Assembly: GCA_043804925.1 (NCBI GenBank) | Contig: JAZDIP010000009.1 | Coordinates: 1-58,164 of the forward strand | Direction: 5' to 3' | DNA from: ChocPot-Mid sp043804925 | Lineage (GTDB): Bacteria; Bacteroidota; Ignavibacteria; Kapaibacteriales; UBA2268 | DNA length: 58,164 bases | In this document: piece after piece, positions 51,095-58,164 of the stretch | Position numbering within the stretch: the stretch's first letter is position 1 | Layout of the letters: every line of letters begins with the position of its first letter | Notes under the pieces: model-generated | Seen by the model: the letters and a program-made list of their open reading frames with translations, nothing else | Told to the model about the DNA's origin: nothing | Database searches by the model: none | Made by a program: the position numbers and the translations under genes

Positions 51095-54000
51095 ATGAAT
51101 AATAAAAGAATATATCAGGGATTTGGTTTGTTGTCATTTTTGATAGCTCTCACAACTTATCTTCTCACTGTACAACCGACCGTACCATTTTGGGATTGCG
51201 GAGAGTTTTCGGCAGCAGCTATTTGGCAACAGGTTCCACACCCTCCGGGAGCTCCATTGTTTCTGTTAGTCGGAAAAATATTCGATATTTTAATTCCTTT
51301 TGGCGATAAAGGATGGAATATTAATCTGGTTTCGGTTTTTGCGAGTGCATTTACTATTTGGCTGCTTTATGTGATAACAGTAAAAGTGATACTCAATTTT
51401 AAAAAAGAACTTGAAAATTTTGCAGAGGAATTAGCTGTTTACGGTTCTGCTTTTGTGGGAGCTGTTGCCTATACGTTTAGCGACACATTTTGGTTCAACG
51501 CCGTTGAATCGGAAGTATATGCAATGTCATCTCTATTTGTTGCGATTGTTGTTTACCTGATGATGAAGTGGAACGAGGAAGCCGATAAACCGGGTCACGA
51601 AAGATATCTTCTTTTAATAGCATATCTCATGGGTTTGTCCACAGGTGTTCACCTTCTTGCAATATTATCCATTTTTTCGATTTTTATTCTTGTGTACTTC
51701 AGAAAATATGAATTTACGTTTAAGTCTTTCATAATTATGGGAATAATTGCAGTTTTGGTCTTCGGTTTGATTTATCCTTTTACTGTCAAATGGATACCTG
51801 CAATGTTAAACGGTACACTTCTTTTCAAAAACGATTGCAAAGAGTATATCATCGAAGGTTCTCCGGTTGTTACACTGATGGCATTAGGATTGATTCTCCT
51901 TGCTATTTTCGGACTGTGGTATTCGCATAAAAGAAAATTTGAAATAATGAAACTCGTATCTTCGGCTTTCTTGCTGATGATTATTGGATATAGTACTTAT
52001 ACTCAAATATTGATAAGGTCTAACTCGAATTCTCCGATGAATGAAAATGAGCCCAAAAATTTGAGTACGTTAACATCATATTTAGGCAGGGAACAATACG
52101 GGGATGCTCCTATTTGGCCCCGAAGGTATCAAACCGATGATTATTACTCGAGATTTTATACGAAGAAGGATGAAAACGGAGAATTTTATTATGGGAATTG
52201 GATACCACCCGGACGTAATGATGTAACTTGTAAGGATGGTAAAACTTATCCTATGCCGGAATTCGACCAAATTGATTTTGCAGGAGAAATGGGTTATATG
52301 TGGAAATATCAGATTTACCATATGTACATTAGGTACTTCCTGTGGAATTTTATGGGTAGAACAAGCGATATTCAAGAAGCTCCACAAGCATTTGACGGGA
52401 AAAAGGAAGCTGATATTATAAATTACAAGATGGGATATAAAGACATTTATCCTATTAGGTTTTATGCTTTACCCTTGCTGTTTGGATTGTTTGGATTGTT
52501 CTTCCATTTTTGGAGGGACCCGAAAATGGCTTTTGTGTATTTAATCATGTTCCTGCTAATGGGAGTATTAACGGCAATAGCACAAAACCAGCAAGAGCCA
52601 CAACCGAGGGAAAGGGATTATTTTTATGCCGGCTCATTTTTTGTCTGGTGTATTTGGATTGGGATGGGAGTATATTTCCTAATTGATTGGTTGGCTAAGA
52701 AGAAATTTAAAACCGGTCCGGTAATTGCAATACTGATACTATCGTTAATGCTTGTACCTGTTAACATGGCAATCGGAGGATGGAAATTACACAGCCGTGC
52801 CGGGGATTATCTACCATTTGATTATTCTTATAATATTTTGCAAAGCTGCGAACCGAATGCTATTTTATTTACTAATGGAGACAATGATACATTCCCGCTT
52901 TGGTGGTTACAAGATGTGGCAGGTGTAAGAAGGGATGTCCGGATAGTAAACCTGAGTTTAGGGAATACTCTGTGGTACATTCATCAGTTGAAGAACAGGG
53001 AGCCATGGGGTGCTTTGAAAATACCGCTTTCGTTTGCCGACGAGAGCTTGATTGTTCGTGAAGATGACGAAAGAGCTTTGCATTATGACTGGGGTAAGGC
53101 ACAAAAGATTTCATTGCCTGTACCAAAGGATATTATGAAACAATATACCCAGGATTCGGCAATCATTGCTAAGGGAACAATGGATTTTACTTTTGTTGGA
53201 AAGCCATATTCTCAAGTTGAAGGTGAGCAGATATATGTATTTAGAGTTCAGGATAAATTGGTGCTCGATATTCTCCGGCAGGTCAATTGGTCAAGACCGG
53301 TTTACTTTTCAACAACCGTTGGCCAGGATGCTTTCAGCGGTCTTGAATCATTCTTCAGGAATGAAGGTATGGTTATGAGGATTTGCCCGGTTCAACAAAG
53401 AAGCAGCAGTTCTGATGCCATTGACGAAAAGAAAATGGCTGCCTGTTTGCTCAATATTGATAACAGTAATAATTATTCAAAAGAATACAATCACGGATTC
53501 AAGCTTCGCAACCTGAATAATATGGATGTTTTTTACGATGAAGTCCATCGCAGGTTGATGAATAACTATAGGTCGTTATATACAAACTTTGCGGCATATT
53601 ATTTACAGCCGGGCAGGGATAAAAAGAAAACTTCGGCAATATTAGATACGATGAATAAGTATATTTCACCCATTCAATTTCCATTTCCTTATGAAATTGA
53701 ATTCAGGTTGGCAAGGTTATACGGTGAAGCAGGTGACAAGGACAAAGCTGGATATTGGGCAGATATGACAATTAAATCATGCACTGAAATAATATCAAAA
53801 CCTATTCTTTATTATGAAGCTTACGATGATGAAATCAACGGCAGGTCATATTACGGACCTCACCGGATTGCTGCTTCGATGTATGAATCTAAAGGTGATT
53901 TCTCTTCTGCGAAACAAATTCTTCAACAGCTTTTGGCTCAGGTCCGTCAGGGTTTACAAAAGATGGGCAATAATCCCAATTTACAGGAAGACGCTAAAAA

Positions 54001-54229
54001 GCTATATTATGCAATGTATGACATTCAAACTAATATTGATGAATGTACAATGGATGAACTTGCCTCTCAGGGTAAAGTTAAGGATGCTCTTGCAAAAGGT
54101 AATCAAATAATAAAGGAGTATGAAGGTTCTCAAGACCCGAATTTGCAGTATATGAAACAGTATATTGAAAAGAAAATCGAAGATATAAAGGATAAATATA
54201 AATTGGGTGATAGTATTTCTGAGAGGTAA
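51095..54229 (+). CDS. DUF2723 family membrane glycosyltransferase (TMEM260-like)
   Basis: 1044 residues from ATG 51095 (MNNKRIYQGFG); the frame extends four codons upstream to a TTG but without a ribosome site. The N-terminus has the DUF2723 signature VPFWDCGEFSAAAIWQQVPHPPGAPLFLLVGKIF, with Asp/Glu in the first loop as in GT-C enzymes, followed by about ten membrane helices up to residue ~570. NGDNDTFPLWWLQDVAGVRRDVRIVNLSL begins the soluble C-terminal half, which ends in TPR-like helices (LARLYGEAGDKDKAGYWADM). Human TMEM260 of this family is a protein O-mannosyltransferase; in this phylum a role in surface protein glycosylation is plausible but inferred. Confidence 0.9.
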   Translation: MNNKRIYQGFGLLSFLIALTTYLLTVQPTVPFWDCGEFSAAAIWQQVPHPPGAPLFLLVGKIFDILIPFGDKGWNINLVSVFASAFTIWLLYVITVKVILNFKKELENFAEELAVYGSAFVGAVAYTFSDTFWFNAVESEVYAMSSLFVAIVVYLMMKWNEEADKPGHERYLLLIAYLMGLSTGVHLLAILSIFSIFILVYFRKYEFTFKSFIIMGIIAVLVFGLIYPFTVKWIPAMLNGTLLFKNDCKEYIIEGSPVVTLMALGLILLAIFGLWYSHKRKFEIMKLVSSAFLLMIIGYSTYTQILIRSNSNSPMNENEPKNLSTLTSYLGREQYGDAPIWPRRYQTDDYYSRFYTKKDENGEFYYGNWIPPGRNDVTCKDGKTYPMPEFDQIDFAGEMGYMWKYQIYHMYIRYFLWNFMGRTSDIQEAPQAFDGKKEADIINYKMGYKDIYPIRFYALPLLFGLFGLFFHFWRDPKMAFVYLIMFLLMGVLTAIAQNQQEPQPRERDYFYAGSFFVWCIWIGMGVYFLIDWLAKKKFKTGPVIAILILSLMLVPVNMAIGGWKLHSRAGDYLPFDYSYNILQSCEPNAILFTNGDNDTFPLWWLQDVAGVRRDVRIVNLSLGNTLWYIHQLKNREPWGALKIPLSFADESLIVREDDERALHYDWGKAQKISLPVPKDIMKQYTQDSAIIAKGTMDFTFVGKPYSQVEGEQIYVFRVQDKLVLDILRQVNWSRPVYFSTTVGQDAFSGLESFFRNEGMVMRICPVQQRSSSSDAIDEKKMAACLLNIDNSNNYSKEYNHGFKLRNLNNMDVFYDEVHRRLMNNYRSLYTNFAAYYLQPGRDKKKTSAILDTMNKYISPIQFPFPYEIEFRLARLYGEAGDKDKAGYWADMTIKSCTEIISKPILYYEAYDDEINGRSYYGPHRIAASMYESKGDFSSAKQILQQLLAQVRQGLQKMGNNPNLQEDAKKLYYAMYDIQTNIDECTMDELASQGKVKDALAKGNQIIKEYEGSQDPNLQYMKQYIEKKIEDIKDKYKLGDSISER

Positions 54230-54421
54230 GTCGTTAGTTGACAGTCGTTAGTTGATAGTCGTTAGTTGATAGTCGTTAGTTGACAGTCGTCAGTTGACAG
54301 TCGTTAGTTGACAGTCGTTAGTTGACAGTCGTTAGTTGATAGTCGTTAGTTGGCAGTCGTCAGTTGACAGTCGTTAGTTGACAGTCGTTAGTTGACAGTC
54401 GTTAGTTGGCAGTCGTTAGTT
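54229..54421. repeat. 14-bp tandem repeat array, about 14 units
   Basis: Units of AGTCGTTAGTTGAC with variants at two positions (TAGTTGAT, TAGTTGGC, TCAGTTGAC). It begins within the stop codon of the DUF2723 gene and ends in a T-run. The same unit occurs at 56269-56303. The rest of the 411-base gap to the next gene holds only that gene's promoter. Confidence 0.92.
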
Positions 54422-54548
54422 TTTTGGATTGAATATTGTTAAATTAAGTCATTACAAAGACTTAGCATCTAATGAATAATTGAAAACTCAGAAAAGCATG
54501 AAAAATTCTTAAAAAAACATGAATTTTTTTTAAGAAAAGTGAAACCTT

Positions 54549-54582
54549 TTTGCGTTTTATGTGTTATTATAATATATATTTG
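54549..54582 (+). promoter_or_regulatory. Possible promoter of the first von Willebrand A gene
   Basis: TATATTTG at 54575-54582 matches TAnnTTTG; TTTG at 54549-54552 is 22 bases upstream, slightly long for the -33/-7 spacing. The start codon at 54641 is 58 bases on. Confidence 0.45.
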
Positions 54583-54640
54583 TACATTATTATTAAAAGT
54601 TTTGTTAATTGATTGTCAAATAGATTTTGCGAGGCATTTC

Positions 54641-56275
54641 ATGAAAAAAATATTGATACTTGCTATATTGATGTCCATAGGATTTCTCAGCGGAAATCTT
54701 TGTGGACAAAGTTTGGAAATAATTTCCGTTACAGCAACGGAATATCCCCACGTAACTGTCGGCTTTAAACTTTTTAACGCACAAGGAAACGAAATTCGAA
54801 ATATCCTGAATCCTGATATTATTGTTGAAGAAACCTCAAACGAACAAAAACTTTTTCGGGAGGTAACGGATGTTGACAGCCCTTCAATGACACAAAAAAT
54901 GTCTTCTGTGGTCTTTTCAATTGATTTATCTCAATCAATGGAAGAATTAATGACTGATGGAATAACACGGAGGGATGCTGCTATTGATGCGATGAAGGAT
55001 TGGATAAGTAAAGCTGACACAAAAACGACAGAATTGGCTATTACAGCTTTTTGTGCTGACGCAGTTGCAAGTGTTGACAATCCAAATGAACCACCAAGAA
55101 CATTTACATCCGATAAAGATAGTTTATTAATGGCAGTTGATAATTTGCCCATTATTTGTGCCGGTACAAATTATAATGCGGCTTTTTTGCATAAAAGAAT
55201 GGAAACTTATATAAGAGATTTAAGCAGTCTTTACTATTGCCGTCCCAATATCGCAAAATACAAACCTGTTTTGGTCTTCCTGACCGACGGTAATCATATA
55301 CAAGAATATGGCGGACCAATAGAAAGTGATGAAATTTTTTCTTTATTGATGCAATATGGTGTTACTGTGTATGTTATTAAAATTGGTGAAGAAGAACTGT
55401 CTCAAGAAAATGCTGATTTTTTAAAAGGACTTTCTTTAATTGGTAAAGCTCAAGGAGACGAAACACCTAATGAATGGTTAAATGTTATGAAAGCAGCCGA
55501 ATTAAAAAATATTTACCAGCAGATTTTATATGAAGCAAGAACAATTGGTGACCCGCCACCCTGCTATGTTACTTGGAAAAGCGATTGCGATGACAGTAAA
55601 TCAACTTTAACGTTCCCGAATCACGGGAATTTAAGTGCTATCGTTAATTTTAGTTTCAGTGATGACAAAAAGCCCGACCTTGAAATTTTTCCCGAAACTC
55701 TTGATTTCGATAATACGAAATTAACTCAGTCTTCGACTAAGGAAATAACCATTACCGCCAGGAATACGGAGGTCGAAATTGAGAGCATTGAATTTATAGA
55801 AGATATTTCAGGAAGCGACAGAATTCAGGTAGTTGATTGGGGAAATTGCGAAACATTCCCATTTGTTTTGCAGAAAGATTCATCATGTAAGTTTGTCATT
55901 CAGTACAGTGCAATTGATGAAAGCCAGACAAAGGCAAAAATTAAATTCAAAGGTTCTTCCTGCAGTGAAGATTTATTGACGATTACCGCTTCACCGGTAA
56001 CCGATGTTGAGGAGTTAACCGGAATTAGTGGTGAATTCAGGATAGCACCAAATCCGGCAAATGATTTTATCAATATCTTCGTTCCAAATTGTAGTAAAGA
56101 TTATGTGAGAGTAGTTATATTTGATATAATGGGAAATGTTATATCGAAATATGATATGAAAAATTTGAATGATAATGTGAAAATAAATATTGAAAATTTA
56201 AATTCCGGGAATTATTTCGTCGGTTGTTTTTCGGATAAAATAAGTGAAATAGTGCCGGTTGTTGTTAATCGTTAG
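54641..56275 (+). CDS. Secreted von Willebrand factor A protein with T9SS signal, paralog 1
   Basis: 544 residues from ATG 54641 (MKKILILAILMSIGFLSGNLCGQ, a signal peptide; GAGG upstream). A longer frame to 54539 adds residues that would bury the signal. Residues ~80-300 are a VWA domain with a metal-ion site: DLSQSM (DxSxS), GTNYNAAF (Thr), FLTDGNH (Asp). A Cys-containing segment (PPPCYVTWKSDC) and a beta-sandwich (DLEIFPETLDF...SCSEDLLTITA; HYDIN/ASPM-like) follow, then a T9SS domain (RIAPNPANDFINIFV...NSGNYFVGCF). The stop TAG is formed by the repeat that follows. Confidence 0.85.
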   Translation: MKKILILAILMSIGFLSGNLCGQSLEIISVTATEYPHVTVGFKLFNAQGNEIRNILNPDIIVEETSNEQKLFREVTDVDSPSMTQKMSSVVFSIDLSQSMEELMTDGITRRDAAIDAMKDWISKADTKTTELAITAFCADAVASVDNPNEPPRTFTSDKDSLLMAVDNLPIICAGTNYNAAFLHKRMETYIRDLSSLYYCRPNIAKYKPVLVFLTDGNHIQEYGGPIESDEIFSLLMQYGVTVYVIKIGEEELSQENADFLKGLSLIGKAQGDETPNEWLNVMKAAELKNIYQQILYEARTIGDPPPCYVTWKSDCDDSKSTLTFPNHGNLSAIVNFSFSDDKKPDLEIFPETLDFDNTKLTQSSTKEITITARNTEVEIESIEFIEDISGSDRIQVVDWGNCETFPFVLQKDSSCKFVIQYSAIDESQTKAKIKFKGSSCSEDLLTITASPVTDVEELTGISGEFRIAPNPANDFINIFVPNCSKDYVRVVIFDIMGNVISKYDMKNLNDNVKINIENLNSGNYFVGCFSDKISEIVPVVVNR

Positions 56276-56303
56276 TCAACAGTCGTTAGTCGTTAGTTGA
56301 CAG
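56269..56303. repeat. Short copy of the AGTCGTTAGTTGAC repeat
   Basis: About two and a half units of the 54229-54421 array, again starting at the stop codon (TAG at 56273-56275) of the gene upstream. Confidence 0.85.
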
Positions 56304-56411
56304 TATGAAAAATTGAAAATTAAGGTTTTAAAAATGATTGTAAATAAAAAATTGTAAGTTTTAAATGAAGAAAATAATTACTAAAAAATAAATTTTGATT
56401 GGAGTAAATTT

Positions 56412-58164
56412 ATGAAAAAGATAATAATAATCACAGCAGTAATGTTGATGAGTTTCGTGACGGAAAACTTGTTTGGACAAACCCTGCAGATGTTTTATAC
56501 GGAGCCATCAGGTTATCCATACATGACAACTGGTTTTAAGATATTCGATGCAACAGGTACGGAGATTAGGAATAGCCCAACACCTCCAAAACCCATCAAA
56601 AAAGAAAATATTATTATTACCGAAACTCAAGATGACGGCACAATATTAACGAGAGAAGTACTGGATGACCCAAATTGTCCGAGCCAAACGTTAACAACTT
56701 TCTCTGCGGTATTGGTTGTAGATATATCACAATCAATGAGTGAAACGTTACCCGGAGGTACAACAAAGATGGATGCGGCAAAAGAAGTTTTGAAGGATTG
56801 GGCTCGTAATTTTGACTCTACAAGAACAGAAACGGCAATAACCGCTTTTTGCGGAGATGCGATACCCAGCGTTGATTTTCCAAATGGTCCGATAAGAACA
56901 TTTACAACCGACAAGGATTCACTTTTGTTGGCTATTGACAGAATGCCGAATCAATGTGCCGGTACGAACTACAATGCAGCATTTTTGTATCAACGCATGA
57001 ATACGTTTATAACGCAATATAGTGGACTTTATTGGTGCAGACCGGACAAGAGGAGATATAAACCTGTTATTATTTTCTTAACCGACGGGAATCATCTTTC
57101 TCAATATGGCGGACCAATAAATGGTGGAGTATTTAATATTGACTCAGTGCTAAGTAAATCATACCAATATAATGTAACGATATATGTTATTCAATTCGGA
57201 ACTGAGCCGATTACAGACATAAACTTAAATCATTTGAATCAACTTTCTTTTGTAGGTAAAGCACCTGATGATAATTCTCCGAATATTTGGCTGGGTGTCA
57301 ATAGTGCAACTGAACTTAAAGGGATTTATCAGCAGATTTTAAATGAAGCAGGAAAAATTGGTGACCCGCCTCCTTGTTATGTATCATGGAAGGGTGGCTG
57401 CGAAGGCGGTAGTGCAACGTTTACATTTACCGATATGGGTCCGGGTGGAACTGACCTTGTAGGTGTTTCCGATTATATCGTTAATCCTAATAAGAAACCA
57501 AATTTGAATATAAATCCGAGGAATCCTGTATTCAGTAATGTAGCACCCGGCTCGACTCCTGCGTCCATGACTGTTACATTAAAAGCCGAGAAAAATTTTG
57601 TAGAAATAACGGGTATTGATATTTTGGATGCAAGTTTAGTAGGTGATTTCTCAGTTGTTGATTGGGGACCTTCCGCACCCCCTCCTTTTGTAATACCTAG
57701 GGATTCTTCTTATAAAATCGTGATAGAATATAACCCTCAGGATTCATCCTGTTCTAATGGGGTGGTGGAATTTCTCGGCAGTGCTTGCACAGGCAGGGAT
57801 ATGACTGTGAAAGGAGAGATGCTCCCATTTGTCGAAGAAATTGACATGGGAAATGTGAATGTAGGAGGAACAAAAAGCGCCACATTTACTCAGGTTTTCT
57901 GCAATAAGACATGTCAGGATATTCAAATAACAAGTAAACCAAAAATCACAGGCACGGATGCATCTAACTTTTCTGTTATAAAACCAACAGGAACTGTAAC
58001 ATTAAAACCAGGAGATTGCCTCAAAATGGAATTTCAATTTAATCCTAACGAACCTGCAGGAACAAAGAAAGCAAAAATTGAAATAAAAACCGATTATAAC
58101 AATCAGACTTTTTCCGGAAATATAACCGGAAATGCTGTTGGAGGAAAGACTGTTATACATGATG
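56412..58164 (+). CDS. Secreted von Willebrand factor A protein, paralog 2 (runs off the window)
   Basis: The frame opens at ATG 56412 (signal peptide MKKIIIITAVMLMSFVTENL, ending LFGQ; GGAG 9 bases upstream) and is open to the end of the window, at least 584 residues. It aligns throughout with the preceding gene: VVDISQSM (DxSxS), GTNYNAAFLYQRM, FLTDGNHLSQYGGPI, GIYQQILNEAGKIGDPPPCYVSW. After a first beta-sandwich (NLNINPRNPVFSNV) it adds further ASH/HYDIN-like sandwiches (MLPFVEEIDMGNVNVGG; DCLKMEFQFNPNEPAGTKKA), so it is larger than paralog 1. A T9SS end is expected beyond 58164 but not seen. Confidence 0.85.
   Translation, partial: MKKIIIITAVMLMSFVTENLFGQTLQMFYTEPSGYPYMTTGFKIFDATGTEIRNSPTPPKPIKKENIIITETQDDGTILTREVLDDPNCPSQTLTTFSAVLVVDISQSMSETLPGGTTKMDAAKEVLKDWARNFDSTRTETAITAFCGDAIPSVDFPNGPIRTFTTDKDSLLLAIDRMPNQCAGTNYNAAFLYQRMNTFITQYSGLYWCRPDKRRYKPVIIFLTDGNHLSQYGGPINGGVFNIDSVLSKSYQYNVTIYVIQFGTEPITDINLNHLNQLSFVGKAPDDNSPNIWLGVNSATELKGIYQQILNEAGKIGDPPPCYVSWKGGCEGGSATFTFTDMGPGGTDLVGVSDYIVNPNKKPNLNINPRNPVFSNVAPGSTPASMTVTLKAEKNFVEITGIDILDASLVGDFSVVDWGPSAPPPFVIPRDSSYKIVIEYNPQDSSCSNGVVEFLGSACTGRDMTVKGEMLPFVEEIDMGNVNVGGTKSATFTQVFCNKTCQDIQITSKPKITGTDASNFSVIKPTGTVTLKPGDCLKMEFQFNPNEPAGTKKAKIEIKTDYNNQTFSGNITGNAVGGKTVIHD

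Noticed and set aside
54229..54421. CRISPR-like array
   Set aside because: The 14-bp units are directly tandem with no unique spacers, and there are no cas genes.

Overview
The window is an AT-rich bacterial chromosome segment. The best guess is a member of the Bacteroidota/Chlorobiota (FCB) group, perhaps an Ignavibacteria- or Kapabacteria-like lineage. This rests on about ten secreted proteins ending in a type IX secretion (T9SS) C-terminal domain with the PNP...GxY pattern, DUF5916 and DUF2723 proteins, -7 boxes of the TAnnTTTG type, and weak or absent Shine-Dalgarno sites on many genes. No rRNA, tRNA or CRISPR array was seen. Taxonomy is inference; no 16S gene is present.

Layout. 1-4.7 kb: a secreted arylsulfotransferase-like T9SS protein, then a repeat-framed GxxExxY gene with no ATG/GTG/TTG start. 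4.7-20.2 kb, mostly minus strand: murB, a PAS histidine kinase, ftsH, a thioredoxin-like lipoprotein, a DUF389 membrane protein, a YD-repeat T9SS gene broken by one in-frame TGA, a DUF5916 outer-membrane protein, a PASTA protein (plus strand) and the scpB-scpA-alr group. 20.7-23.4 kb: a delta-1-pyrroline-5-carboxylate dehydrogenase whose frame runs into a histone-H1-like Lys/Ala/Pro tail, a terminator, and a TrmH-type methyltransferase. 23.5-32.2 kb: a plus-strand series of secreted T9SS proteins (GH26-like plus SGNH, beta-propeller, TIM-barrel-like, beta-helix) that looks like a surface glycan-processing locus without SusC/SusD. 32.3-36.3 kb: hicAB, a small membrane protein and a three-gene set of secreted proteins downstream of a ten-C tract. 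36.4-39.7 kb: gatE-gatD, the archaeal-type Glu-tRNA(Gln) amidotransferase. 39.7-42.1 kb: a higBA-lipoprotein operon between two copies of a ~145-bp repeat, then an IS1-like transposase relic. 42.2-46.8 kb: tandem Cys-motif lipoproteins, an orphan umuD, an SPFH protein, and a radical SAM/SPASM enzyme paired with a protein that ends in Cx2Cx2Cx2C. 47-48.6 kb: dtd-rimM-trmD. 48.6-49.5 kb: an island of dispersed repeats. 49.5-58.2 kb: a membrane-anchored reductive-dehalogenase-like Fe-S protein, a DUF2723 glycosyltransferase, a 14-bp tandem array, and two paralogous von Willebrand A proteins (the second runs off the window).

Main points for follow-up. (1) The radical SAM/SPASM enzyme and the Cys-tailed protein form a two-gene unit that looks like a peptide/protein-modification system. 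(2) Bacterial gatDE. (3) Short inverted-repeat elements inserted in frame at the same two loops of five neighbouring T9SS signal domains. (4) The dehydrogenase-H1 tail fusion or nested gene. (5) The repeat-flanked toxin-antitoxin-lipoprotein cassette.
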